A DNA stretch of 64,000 bases, from assembly GCF_001870465.1 (NCBI RefSeq), contig NZ_MDGK01000037.1, positions 2,501 to 66,500 of the forward strand, read 5' to 3'. The first letter of the stretch is position 1; each line of letters opens with the position of its first letter. The position numbers and the translations under genes are program-made. The notes beneath the pieces were generated by a model that had not been told where the DNA came from, did no database searches, and worked only from the letters and a program-made list of their open reading frames with translations. Below are positions 40,810 to 51,172 of the stretch, one piece after another. Source of the DNA: Pseudomonas extremorientalis (GTDB lineage: Bacteria; Pseudomonadota; Gammaproteobacteria; Pseudomonadales; Pseudomonadaceae).

Positions 40810-42371
40810 CCGCCAAAAAAGAGCAAAAACGCCAACCCATCTCCACGGGGTCAGAGTGGACCTTTGAACTGATCCAGGCTTATGACCGGGAAATCAGCCG
40901 CATCGCCGCGGGGTATGCCCTGGACACCTACCCCAACCAGATCGAAGTGATTACCGCCGAACAGATGATGGATGCCTACGCCTCGGTGGGCATGCCGCTG
41001 GGCTATCACCACTGGTCCTACGGCAAGCACTTCCTCAGCACCGAAAAGTCCTACACCCGCGGCCAGATGGGCCTGGCCTACGAGATCGTGATCAACTCTG
41101 ACCCGTGCATCGCCTACCTGATGGAAGAAAACACCATCTGCATGCAGGCACTGGTGGTGGCCCACGCCTGCTACGGGCATAACAGCTTCTTCAAGGGCAA
41201 CTACCTGTTCCGCACCTGGACCGACGCCAGTTCGATCATCGATTATCTGGTGTTTGCCAAGCAGTACATCATGCAGTGCGAGGAGCGCCACGGCATCGAT
41301 GCGGTAGAGGACCTGCTCGACTCCTGCCACGCGCTGATGAACTACGGTGTCGACCGCTACAAGCGTCCCTACCCGATTTCCGCCGAGGAAGAACGCCTGC
41401 GCCAGAAGGAGCGCGAAGAACACCTGCAGAAGCAGATCAATGACCTGTGGCGCACCATTCCTAAAAAAACAGGCAAGAACAGCGACAAGGACAACGCACG
41501 CTTCCCCGCCGAACCTCAGGAAAACATCCTCTATTTCCTGGAAAAACACGCACCGTTGCTGGAGCCCTGGCAGCGGGAAATCGTGCGGATCGTGCGCAAG
41601 ATCGCGCAGTATTTTTATCCACAGCGCCAGACCCAGGTGATGAACGAAGGCTGGGCCACGTTCTGGCACTACACACTGATGAATGACCTGTACGACGAAG
41701 GCCTGGTCACCGACGGCTTCATGATGGAATTCCTCACCTCCCACACCAGCGTGGTCTTCCAACCCGGCTTCGACAGCCCTTACTACAATGGCATCAACCC
41801 TTATGCGCTGGGCTTTGCGATGTACCGCGATATCCGCCGCATGTGCGAGCACCCCACCGAAGAAGACCGCCGCTGGTTCCCGGAAATCGCCGGCAGCGAC
41901 TGGCTCTCCACCATCAAGTTCGCCATGAGCAGCTTCAAGGACGAGAGTTTTATCCTGCAGTACCTGTCACCTCAGGTGATCCGCGACCTCAAGCTGTTCA
42001 GCATCCTCGACGACGACCTCAAGGATGACCTGGTGGTGCCGGCCATCCACGACGAGCCTGGCTATCGCACCATCCGTGAAACCCTGGCGGCGCAGTACAA
42101 CCTGGGCAACCGCGAGCCCAACGTGCAGATCTACAGTATCGACGTGCGCGGCGACCGCTCGCTGACCCTGCGGCACCAGCAGCACGATCGCAAACCTTTG
42201 GGAGAATCCACCGAGGAAGTACTCAAGCACCTGCATCGGCTGTGGGGCTTCGATATTCACCTGGAAACCCTGCAAGGCGATCAGGTGATGAAGACCCACC
42301 ATGTGCCACCGCGCAGCGATCACAACGACAACGACTACGGGCGCCTGGACCTGGCTGTCGTTCATCTCTGA
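40806..42371 (+). CDS. SpoVR family protein (YcgB-like)
   Basis: The protein has 521 residues, of the SpoVR family whose members act with PrkA and YeaH, in spore formers for cortex formation, here in an unknown role. Typical features are the [14 protein letters not shown] opening, MAYEIVINS-like [12 protein letters not shown] and the histidine-rich [15 protein letters not shown] near residue 280. The start overlaps the yeaH stop (ATGA). Its stop is followed by a terminator shared with the cca leader. Confidence 0.92.
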   Translation: MTAKKEQKRQPISTGSEWTFELIQAYDREISRIAAGYALDTYPNQIEVITAEQMMDAYASVGMPLGYHHWSYGKHFLSTEKSYTRGQMGLAYEIVINSDPCIAYLMEENTICMQALVVAHACYGHNSFFKGNYLFRTWTDASSIIDYLVFAKQYIMQCEERHGIDAVEDLLDSCHALMNYGVDRYKRPYPISAEEERLRQKEREEHLQKQINDLWRTIPKKTGKNSDKDNARFPAEPQENILYFLEKHAPLLEPWQREIVRIVRKIAQYFYPQRQTQVMNEGWATFWHYTLMNDLYDEGLVTDGFMMEFLTSHTSVVFQPGFDSPYYNGINPYALGFAMYRDIRRMCEHPTEEDRRWFPEIAGSDWLSTIKFAMSSFKDESFILQYLSPQVIRDLKLFSILDDDLKDDLVVPAIHDEPGYRTIRETLAAQYNLGNREPNVQIYSIDVRGDRSLTLRHQQHDRKPLGESTEEVLKHLHRLWGFDIHLETLQGDQVMKTHHVPPRSDHNDNDYGRLDLAVVHL

Positions 42372-42377
42372 AACAGC

Positions 42378-42434
42378 AAAGCCTCCATTGGTCAGGCACA
42401 GGCGGTATCCTGTGCCGCTAACGGAGGCTTTTTC
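42378..42434 (+). terminator. Terminator after spoVR that buries the cca ribosome-binding site
   Basis: Outer stem AAAGCCTCC (42378-42386) with GGAGGCTTT (42423-42431); inner stem GGCACAGG (42395-42402) with CCTGTGCC (42409-42416), 6-nt loop; T-run at 42429-42433. The SD of cca (GGAGG, 42423-42427) lies in the 3' arm of the outer stem, one base step before the ATG at 42435 (spacing 7). Confidence 0.85.
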
Positions 42435-43667
42435 ATGAAAACCTATAAAGTCGGCGGTGCGGTACGGGATCGCCTCTTGGGCATCCCGGTCACCGATATT
42501 GACCGCGTCGTGGTGGGCGCGACTGCCGAAGAGATGCTCGCCAAGGGCTATAAGCCGGTGGGCGCAGACTTCCCAGTGTTCCTCGATCCAACGAACGGCG
42601 ACGAGTACGCCCTCGCCCGCACCGAACGCAAGAGTGGCCGGGGTTACGGCGGCTTTGTGTTTCACGCGAGCCCCGAAGTGACGCTGGAAGAAGACCTGAT
42701 CCGTCGCGACCTGACCATCAACGCCATGGCGCAAGACGATGACGGTAACTTGATCGACCCTTATCACGGCCAACGCGATCTTCAAGCGCGCATTCTGCGC
42801 CACGTTTCCCCGGCGTTCGCCGAAGATCCCCTGCGCGTACTGCGAGTGGCACGATTTGCTGCACGTTATGCGCCCCTGGGGTTCACCGTCGCGCCGGAAA
42901 CACTGGAGCTGATGCGCCAACTCAGCGAATCCGGCGAACTGGAAGCCCTGACGCCGGAGCGCAGCTGGAAAGAAATCTGCCGGGCGCTGATGGAAGATCA
43001 ACCTCAGGTGTTTATTCAGGTACTGCGTGACTGCCAGGCCCTGAAAACCTTGATGCCCGAAGTCGATGCACTGTTCGGCGTGCCACAACCCGAAGCCCAT
43101 CACCCGGAAATCGACACCGGCGTGCACACCCTCAGCGTGCTAGAACAAGCCGCCTTGCATCAACAGCCACTGACTGTGCGCTGGGCCTGCCTGCTCCACG
43201 ACTTGGGCAAGGGTACGACGCCTGTGGATAAGTTGCCGCAGCACATCGCCCACGAACACCGGGGCTTGAAGCTGATCAAGGCGGTCAACGAACGCTTCAA
43301 GGTGCCGAGGGATTGCCAGGAATTAGCACTGCTGGTGGGCCAATATCACACCCACGGCCATCGCGCTCTGGAGCTGAAGGCCTCGACATTGCTGGAGTTG
43401 CTGCAAAGCTTCGACGTGTACCGGCGGCCACAGCGCTTTGAAGAGTTCGTGGTCGCCTGCGAGATGGACGCCCGAGGCCGCAAGGGCCTGGAGCAAAGAA
43501 GTTATCCACAGGCGGATTATTTGCGCGGAGCGGCAAAAGCAGCTCGCGAGGTTGCGGTGGCCCCCCTGCTGGAGAAAGGCTTCAAAGGCCCGGAGCTGGG
43601 TGAGGCGCTCAAGCGCGAACGGCTCAAGGCACTAAAAACCTACAAGGAACAACACGCACTCATTTAG
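42435..43667 (+). CDS. cca: CCA-adding tRNA nucleotidyltransferase (with HD domain)
   Basis: Adds or repairs the 3' CCA of tRNAs. The 410-residue protein is the multifunctional E. coli-like type: nucleotidyltransferase motif [23 protein letters not shown] (abbreviated: [10 protein letters not shown] then DIDRVVVGA, residues 7-29), the [10 protein letters not shown] core, and a C-terminal HD phosphohydrolase motif [19 protein letters not shown] (about 254-272). The stop codon TAG is the first three bases of a REP element. Its SD is inside the terminator stem of the preceding operon. Confidence 0.95.
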   Translation: MKTYKVGGAVRDRLLGIPVTDIDRVVVGATAEEMLAKGYKPVGADFPVFLDPTNGDEYALARTERKSGRGYGGFVFHASPEVTLEEDLIRRDLTINAMAQDDDGNLIDPYHGQRDLQARILRHVSPAFAEDPLRVLRVARFAARYAPLGFTVAPETLELMRQLSESGELEALTPERSWKEICRALMEDQPQVFIQVLRDCQALKTLMPEVDALFGVPQPEAHHPEIDTGVHTLSVLEQAALHQQPLTVRWACLLHDLGKGTTPVDKLPQHIAHEHRGLKLIKAVNERFKVPRDCQELALLVGQYHTHGHRALELKASTLLELLQSFDVYRRPQRFEEFVVACEMDARGRKGLEQRSYPQADYLRGAAKAAREVAVAPLLEKGFKGPELGEALKRERLKALKTYKEQHALI

Positions 43668-43744
43668 GAGCGAGCTTGCTCGCGAAGAACGTCAACGATA
43701 ACGCAGCGCTCTCCGGTTTTTCGCGAGCAAGCCCGGCTCCTACA
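43665..43744. repeat. REP doublet (REPIN-like) between cca and folK
   Basis: Two inverted REP arms: one beginning TAGGAGCGAGCTTGCTCG at 43665 and the other ending CGAGCAAGCCCGGCTCCTA at 43742. They face each other around a spacer of about 30 bp, so the whole element can fold as one hairpin. It fills the gap between the convergent cca and folK genes, and its TAG bases form the stop codons of both. Such doublets are a common mobile family in P. fluorescens genomes, mobilised by RAYT transposases in trans. Confidence 0.8.
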
Positions 43745-44258
43745 GGAGAGCGCCCGGCGTCAGTTGTCGGCCCTGCCATTCAAACGCGACAGGCGCCAGC
43801 ACTTGGTCGATCTGCGTATCGCGCCACAAATCGGCCAGCGTCTTGCCCACCTCAGGATGCACGCGTTCCGGCGCCATCAGCGACAGCGGCCACAACACAA
43901 AGGCGTTTTTCAGGATTTCCGCACGCGGCAAAACCAAACCATCGAAATTGCCCACCAGATCGCCATACAACAACACGTCGATATCCAACGGCAGCCCTTT
44001 GCGGTCCGGCGCATAACGACCGTTGTCGGCCTCGATGAATTTCAACCGGCGATCCAGTTCCATCAACGGCAGATCGGTATACGCCGACACCACCAGATTG
44101 AAGAACGGCCCACTCTTGATGCCCACCGGCTGGCTTTCGAACACCGCCGAGCAACGCATATCGGTCAAGAAACTCGCCAGCGCATCCAAGCCGGCGCACA
44201 GGTGAGACTCGCGCTCGATATTGCTGCCTAGGCCAAGGTAAACCTGAGTTAGCGACAT
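43740..44258 (-). CDS. folK: 6-hydroxymethyl-7,8-dihydropterin pyrophosphokinase
   Basis: Pyrophosphoryl transfer in folate synthesis. The 172-residue protein opens VYLGLGSNIERESHL and contains the family motif PDRKGLPLDIDVLLYGD (about residues 86-102) with metal-binding Asp residues, and RAEILKNAFVLWPL. The final codon sits beside a stop provided by the REP element, so the exact C-terminus may be recent. It overlaps folB by 10 bp. Confidence 0.94.
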   Translation of the reverse strand: MSLTQVYLGLGSNIERESHLCAGLDALASFLTDMRCSAVFESQPVGIKSGPFFNLVVSAYTDLPLMELDRRLKFIEADNGRYAPDRKGLPLDIDVLLYGDLVGNFDGLVLPRAEILKNAFVLWPLSLMAPERVHPEVGKTLADLWRDTQIDQVLAPVAFEWQGRQLTPGALL

Positions 44259-44602
44259 CCGCGCTCGATCTCCACGCCCACGCCTTTGGCAGCCGGCACG
44301 GCACCAGGCTTGGTCAGCTTGAGGTGCAGCCAGGGAATCTGGAATTCATTCATCAACACTTGCGCGAGGCGTTCGGCAAAGGTTTCCACCAGTTGGTACT
44401 GAGATTGCTCGGCAAAGGCCTGGATGCGCGCGGACACGCTGGCGTAATCCAGCGCAAGGGTCAGGTCGTCACCGGCCGCAGCCGGGCGGTTGTCCCAGGC
44501 AAAGCTCAGGTCCAGGCGCAGGCATTGGCGGATTCCGCGCTCCCAGTCGTAGGCCCCGATGACGGTGTCGACTTCCAGGCCTTCGATAAACACTCTGTCC
44601 AA
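44249..44602 (-). CDS. folB: Dihydroneopterin aldolase
   Basis: Cleaves dihydroneopterin to 6-hydroxymethyl-dihydropterin; 117 residues. Family features: [20 protein letters not shown] and the active-site region [13 protein letters not shown] (Glu near residue 73). The upstream frame opens at 44626, but the natural start is TTG at 44602 (SD GGAG 8 nt upstream) giving MDRVFIEGL. Coupled to folK by the 10-bp overlap. Confidence 0.9.
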   Translation of the reverse strand: MDRVFIEGLEVDTVIGAYDWERGIRQCLRLDLSFAWDNRPAAAGDDLTLALDYASVSARIQAFAEQSQYQLVETFAERLAQVLMNEFQIPWLHLKLTKPGAVPAAKGVGVEIERGCR

Positions 44603-44676
44603 GCACTCTTCTCCGCAGCACGACAAGGGCGCGATGCCCCGTTAGAATCAGGGCGTCCTCGCCCGGAATAGTTAGC

Positions 44677-45246
44677 ATGTTTTGGTCACTGGCGATCTTC
44701 GCCTACCTGCTCGGCTCGCTGTCCTTCGCCATTTTGCTCAGCCGCCTGACGGGAAATCCCGATCCGCGAATGAGTGGCTCAGGCAATGCCGGCGCCACCA
44801 ATATGTTGCGCCTGGCCGGCAAGAAACTCGCCGTACTGACGCTACTGGGCGACCTGTGCAAGGGCTTGTTGCCCGTGCTGATCGCCAGCCTCGCCGGCCT
44901 GCCCCTGCAACAACAGGCCTGGATCGGCGTCTGCGCGGTCCTGGGCCATCTGTTTCCCCTGTACTTCCGCTTTCGTGGCGGCAAAGGCGTCGCCACGGCG
45001 GCCGGCATGTTGCTGGGGATCTACCCACCGGCAGCATTACTGGCTGTACTTGCCTGGCTGTTGACGTTCTACCTGACCCGCACCAGCTCGCTCGCCGCAC
45101 TGATCGCCACCCCGCTCACCCTGCCGCTACTGGCCTGGCAAGAGCCGGCGGCGCTGCTGCCGATGAGCGTGCTGACACTGCTGATCGTCTGGCGCCACCG
45201 TGGCAATTTACGCGACCTGTTTGCCGGGCGCGAACGGCATTTTTAA
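44677..45246 (+). CDS. plsY: Glycerol-3-phosphate acyltransferase PlsY
   Basis: Integral membrane acyl-phosphate-dependent acyltransferase starting phospholipid synthesis. The 189-residue protein has five hydrophobic segments and the three conserved loops: [17 protein letters not shown], the glycine-rich [12 protein letters not shown] (about residue 100) and a further site near 165. Divergent from folB. Convergent with tsaD (24-bp gap). Confidence 0.94.
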   Translation: MFWSLAIFAYLLGSLSFAILLSRLTGNPDPRMSGSGNAGATNMLRLAGKKLAVLTLLGDLCKGLLPVLIASLAGLPLQQQAWIGVCAVLGHLFPLYFRFRGGKGVATAAGMLLGIYPPAALLAVLAWLLTFYLTRTSSLAALIATPLTLPLLAWQEPAALLPMSVLTLLIVWRHRGNLRDLFAGRERHF

Positions 45247-45270
45247 ATACCGTCAATTCAGGTTGCGGTG

Positions 45271-46296
45271 TTACAGCGGCGACAACTGCTCCATCGGCCA
45301 GCGCGCCTGCACGCTGATCGCCAGGTTTTCATGCTGCCCGGCCTGCAGGCGCTGGCAACCGGCGTAGGCGATCATCGCGCCGTTGTCGGTGCAGAACTCC
45401 GGACGTGCGTAGAACACATCGCCCTTCATATCGCTGAGCATTTTTTCCAGCGAAGTGCGCAAAGCCTTGTTGGCACTGACGCCGCCGGCGATCACCAGGC
45501 GCTTCATGCCCGCCTGTTTCAGGGCGCGCTTGCACTTGATGGTCAAAGTCTCCACCACGGCCTGCTGGAACGCCAGCGCGATGTCGCAACGGGCTTGCTC
45601 ACTGTCGTCCCCGGCGCTGACGCTCTGCTGCCAGGTGTTCAGCGCGGAGGTTTTCAAGCCGCTGAAGCTGAACATCAGGCCTGGGCGATCACACATCGGG
45701 CGCGGGAAGGTGTAGCGACCTGCAACACCCTTTTCGGCGAGGCGTGCGATTTCCGGGCCACCCGGATAATTGAGGCCCATCATCTTCGCGGTCTTGTCGA
45801 ACGCCTCACCGGCGGCGTCATCCAGGGATTCACCCAAAAGGGTGTATTGGCCAATGCCATCCACCTGAACCAACTGCGTATGGCCGCCCGAAACCAACAA
45901 AGCGACGAACGGGAACTGTGGCGGGGTTTTCTCCAGCATCGGAGCCAACAAATGGCCTTCCATATGGTGCACGCCGAGCGCCGGAATGCCCCAGGCAAAC
46001 GCCAGCGCCTGGGCGCAAGAGGCCCCAACCAGCAGGGCCCCGACCAATCCGGGGCCGGCCGTGTAGGCGATAGCGTCGATCTCGGTCGGCACGCAGCCGG
46101 CCTCGTCCAGCACCTGGCGGATCAGGGGCAGCATGCGCTTGACGTGATCACGGCTGGCCAGCTCCGGCACCACGCCGCCATAGGCACGGTGCAGGTCGAT
46201 CTGGCTGAACAGCGCATCGGCCAGGAGCCCGCGTTCACTGTCGTAAAGTGCGACACCGGTTTCGTCGCAGGAGGTTTCAAGTCCCAGTACTAGCAT
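45271..46296 (-). CDS. tsaD: tRNA N6-threonylcarbamoyladenosine transferase subunit
   Basis: Transfers threonylcarbamoyl to A37 of ANN-decoding tRNAs, with TsaB, TsaC and TsaE. The 341-residue protein has [15 protein letters not shown], the metal-binding [10 protein letters not shown] (about residues 110-118) and [16 protein letters not shown]. Divergent from rpsU; the shared ribosome-linked context is ancient and conserved. Confidence 0.96.
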   Translation of the reverse strand: MLVLGLETSCDETGVALYDSERGLLADALFSQIDLHRAYGGVVPELASRDHVKRMLPLIRQVLDEAGCVPTEIDAIAYTAGPGLVGALLVGASCAQALAFAWGIPALGVHHMEGHLLAPMLEKTPPQFPFVALLVSGGHTQLVQVDGIGQYTLLGESLDDAAGEAFDKTAKMMGLNYPGGPEIARLAEKGVAGRYTFPRPMCDRPGLMFSFSGLKTSALNTWQQSVSAGDDSEQARCDIALAFQQAVVETLTIKCKRALKQAGMKRLVIAGGVSANKALRTSLEKMLSDMKGDVFYARPEFCTDNGAMIAYAGCQRLQAGQHENLAISVQARWPMEQLSPL

Positions 46297-46383
46297 GGGT
46301 TTGCGCCTTGTAGAGGCTGAATTCGAAGGCGCGCATAATAGTCGCCACTCCCCCTCCCGACTAGCGGTTTTCGATCAGAGGCT

Positions 46384-46412
46384 TTGCATTCCGGGCAATG
46401 AGGGGTTAACAT
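46384..46412 (+). promoter_or_regulatory. Candidate rpsU promoter
   Basis: TTGCAT (46384-46389) and TAACAT (46407-46412) with 17-nt spacing, 87 bp before the rpsU start. A standard sigma70 arrangement; start site not proven. A minus-strand TATTAT near 46335 could be the -10 of tsaD. Confidence 0.4.
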
Positions 46413-46498
46413 CCGCAACCCTTAAAAACCGACGACCTCAGCCGCGAATTTTTTGCGACGAGAACGTTGATCCCGGTAATGAAAGAAGGTAGCTCTGG

Positions 46499-46714
46499 AT
46501 GCCAGCCGTCAAAGTTAAAGAGAACGAACCCTTCGACGTAGCTCTGCGTCGTTTCAAGCGCTCCTGCGAAAAAGCCGGTGTACTGGCTGAAGTTCGTAGC
46601 CGCGAATTTTACGAGAAGCCAACTTCTGAGCGTAAGCGTAAAGCAGCAGCCGCTGTTAAGCGTCACGCCAAGAAAGTTCAGCGCGAACAGCGCCGCGCCG
46701 TTCGTCTGTACTAA
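46499..46714 (+). CDS. rpsU: 30S ribosomal protein S21
   Basis: Small basic ribosomal protein of 71 residues, beginning [20 protein letters not shown] and ending [10 protein letters not shown]. First gene of the macromolecular synthesis set rpsU-dnaG-rpoD. Complete and typical length. Confidence 0.97.
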
Positions 46715-47159
46715 TACACAGACGTTCGTAGCAAGCTTCTGCCAAGCCCGGCCCTCAGCCGGGCTAATGGCATTTGCGGATATCGCTTGATGCTTCACCG
46801 TTGACGCCGCACATGCGACCGAGACAACTGCTTCACACGTCAGGACTGGCTCTTTTGCCAGCGGTGCACGTCTCTTCTGACGAGCCTATCAAGGCTACTG
46901 ACGAGCACACTCATTCTGTAAACAGCCGACCAACCGTGTCGACTGCGCCCAACGAGGCGTTTCCGAGGCCCGTCACCGGCCAAGACCGGGCGCCGGGGCA
47001 ACATTTCCACACCGAAGACTGATCAGAAACTAACGTCAGTGAATATTCGGCAGATACACTTCCGTACACCCCATGCAGTCGCTGGATGCTCGAGCACTCG
47101 ATACGTGCGCTTGAACACCTCACGGGCCCTCATTTACACGCAGTGATGACGAGAACGCC
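46715..47159 (+). other. 445-bp rpsU-dnaG intergenic region with a GC hairpin
   Basis: A hairpin, AGCCCGGC (46745-46752) with GCCGGGCT (46758-46765), 5-nt loop, lies 31 bp after the rpsU stop; no clear T-run follows. In E. coli a partial terminator between rpsU and dnaG limits primase expression, so a leaky one here is expected. The rest, about 390 bp, contains an open frame 46774-47022 that lacks any family features, and several CAC/GAC-rich repeats of no known type. No RNA gene was recognised. Confidence 0.6.
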
Positions 47160-49133
47160 ATGGCCGGGCTGATTCCCCAGAGCTTTATTGACGACCTTCT
47201 GAACCGCACCGACATCGTCGATGTGGTCAGCTCGCGCGTGCAAATGAAGAAGGCCGGCAAGAACTACACCGCTTGCTGCCCGTTCCATAAGGAAAAGACT
47301 CCGTCGTTCAGCGTCAGCCCGGACAAGCAGTTCTACTACTGCTTTGGCTGCGGCGCGGGCGGCAATGCCCTCGGCTTCATCATGGACCACGACAACCTGG
47401 ACTTCCCCCAGGCCGTCGAGGAACTGGCAAAAGCCGCCGGCATGGAAATCCCTCGCGAAGAAAGCGGCCGCCCGCACAAACCGCGGCAACCCACCGATTC
47501 GCCGCTGTACCCGCTGCTGACCGCCGCTGCCGACTTCTACCGTCAGGCGCTTAAAAGCCATCCGCAGCGCAAGGCCGCCGTCGACTACCTCAAGGGACGC
47601 GGCCTCACCGGCGAAATCGCCCGCGACTTCGGCCTGGGGTTCGCCCCGCCCGGCTGGGACAACCTGTACAAGCACCTGAGCAGTGACACCCTCCAGCAAA
47701 AAGCCATGATCGACGCCGGCCTGCTGGTGGAGAACGCCGAGACCGGCAAACGCTATGACCGCTTCCGCGACCGCGTGATGTTCCCGATCCGCGACAGCCG
47801 CGGCCGCATCATCGCCTTTGGTGGCCGGGTGCTGGGAGACGACAAGCCCAAGTACCTGAACTCCCCGGAAACCCCGGTGTTCCACAAAGGCCAGGAACTC
47901 TACGGCCTGTTCGAGGCGCGCAAGAACAACCGCAACCTCGACGAGATCATCGTGGTTGAAGGCTATATGGACGTGATTGCGCTCGCCCAACAAGGCTTGC
48001 GCAACGCGGTCGCCACCCTGGGCACCGCCACCAGCGAAGAACACATGAAACGCCTGTTTCGCGTGGTGCCCAGCGTGCTGTTCTGCTTCGACGGCGACCA
48101 GGCTGGCCGCAATGCCGCATGGCGCGCGCTCGAAGCCACGCTGTCGAGCCTGCAGGATGGACGCCGTGCGCGCTTCCTGTTCCTGCCCGAAGGCGAAGAC
48201 CCGGACACCCTGGTGCGCTCCGAAGGCACCGACGCATTTCGCGCGCGCATCAATCAACATGCGCAGCCGTTGGCCGACTACTTCTTCCAGCAACTGACCG
48301 AAGAAGCAGATCCACGCTCACTCGAAGGCAAGGCCCACATGGCTACCCTCGCGGCACCGTTGATTGATAAGGTCCCAGGCGCCAACCTGAAGTCCCTGAT
48401 GCGCATGCGCCTGCTGGAAATCACTGGGCTCAGTGGCGAAGCCGTCAGCCAGCTGGTGCATAACGCACCGCATGACGCAGCGCCACCGGCCTACGACCCA
48501 GGCATGGATTACGACGCCATGCCGGACTACTCCGACTTCCACCAACCCCAGGAGGCCTACGCGCCCCAACAGGAGTGGACGCCGAAGAAACCCGGTGCCG
48601 GCGGCAAGAAATGGGACAAGAAACCCTGGAGCAAGAACGGCAAGCGCGGTGACGGCGATGAGGCCTACGCCCCGCGCACCCCGGTTGCCGTGGAAGCGCC
48701 GACGTTGATTGCCCTGCGCACGCTCATCCACCACCCGCATCTGGCGGAGAAGGTCGAGAGCGCCGATCACTTTGCCAACGAGAGCAACACCTACGCCCAG
48801 GTACTGATCGCCCTGATCGAGGCGGTACAGAAAAATCCTAAGCTAAACTCAATTCAATTGATGGCTCGCTGGCATGGCACCGAACAAGGCCGCTTGCTCA
48901 AAGCGCTCGCGGAAAAGGAGTGGCTAATTGACGGTGACAACCTTGAACAACAGTTTTTAGACACCATTACTAGGTTATCTGCGGGTCAGCACACGCAGAC
49001 CCTCGATGAACTCATCAAGAGAGCAAGGCAGCCGGGATTGTCGGCTGAAGAGCAAATTCAGATAGCAAAACAGATGCGCGACCTCTTAAAACAGAATGTT
49101 TCCGCATCAAACCCGACCTCAGCTGGCGTGTGA
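47160..49133 (+). CDS. dnaG: DNA primase
   Basis: Synthesises RNA primers for replication. The 657-residue protein has the N-terminal zinc-binding motif CPFHKEKTPSF and YYCFGCGAGG (residues about 40-65), a TOPRIM domain with VVEGYMDVIALAQ and FDGDQAGRNAAW, and a C-terminal helicase-binding domain. A linker rich in Pro/Asp/Tyr (about 430-500) precedes it. Second gene of the macromolecular synthesis cluster. Confidence 0.97.
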   Translation: MAGLIPQSFIDDLLNRTDIVDVVSSRVQMKKAGKNYTACCPFHKEKTPSFSVSPDKQFYYCFGCGAGGNALGFIMDHDNLDFPQAVEELAKAAGMEIPREESGRPHKPRQPTDSPLYPLLTAAADFYRQALKSHPQRKAAVDYLKGRGLTGEIARDFGLGFAPPGWDNLYKHLSSDTLQQKAMIDAGLLVENAETGKRYDRFRDRVMFPIRDSRGRIIAFGGRVLGDDKPKYLNSPETPVFHKGQELYGLFEARKNNRNLDEIIVVEGYMDVIALAQQGLRNAVATLGTATSEEHMKRLFRVVPSVLFCFDGDQAGRNAAWRALEATLSSLQDGRRARFLFLPEGEDPDTLVRSEGTDAFRARINQHAQPLADYFFQQLTEEADPRSLEGKAHMATLAAPLIDKVPGANLKSLMRMRLLEITGLSGEAVSQLVHNAPHDAAPPAYDPGMDYDAMPDYSDFHQPQEAYAPQQEWTPKKPGAGGKKWDKKPWSKNGKRGDGDEAYAPRTPVAVEAPTLIALRTLIHHPHLAEKVESADHFANESNTYAQVLIALIEAVQKNPKLNSIQLMARWHGTEQGRLLKALAEKEWLIDGDNLEQQFLDTITRLSAGQHTQTLDELIKRARQPGLSAEEQIQIAKQMRDLLKQNVSASNPTSAGV

Positions 49134-49153
49134 GGTCATAGCTCGGGTATAAT
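49115..49153 (+). promoter_or_regulatory. Candidate rpoD promoter at the dnaG 3' end
   Basis: A perfect -10-like TATAAT (49148-49153) sits 48 bp before the rpoD start; no good -35 was seen. A 7-bp stem GACCTCA/TGAGGTC (49115-49121 and 49131-49137) overlaps the dnaG stop. Confidence 0.4.
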
Positions 49154-49200
49154 CCTCGGCTTGTTTTTTGCCCGCCAAGACCTTCAGTGGATAGGGTGTT

Positions 49201-51051
<1,851 letters not shown>

Positions 51052-51057
51052 CACCAG

Positions 51058-51088
51058 AACCCCCGGCCCAGGCCGGGGGTTTTGTTTT
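51058..51088 (+). terminator. Intrinsic terminator after rpoD
   Basis: An 11-bp stem (AACCCCCGGCC, 51058-51068, with its complement 51071-51081) and a tight loop followed by TTTTGTTTTG. Ends the rpsU-dnaG-rpoD transcript. Confidence 0.92.
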
Positions 51089-51172
51089 GTATAGATAAAA
51101 TCCCTCGCAACGCCCCTCCCCCGCAATGCCCGTCTACACTCGAAACATTCCCCGTGCCATAACGAGACCGTT

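Noticed and set aside
46774-47022. An 82-codon frame in the rpsU-dnaG gap
   Set aside because: No RBS, no conserved features, proline/histidine-rich; likely chance.
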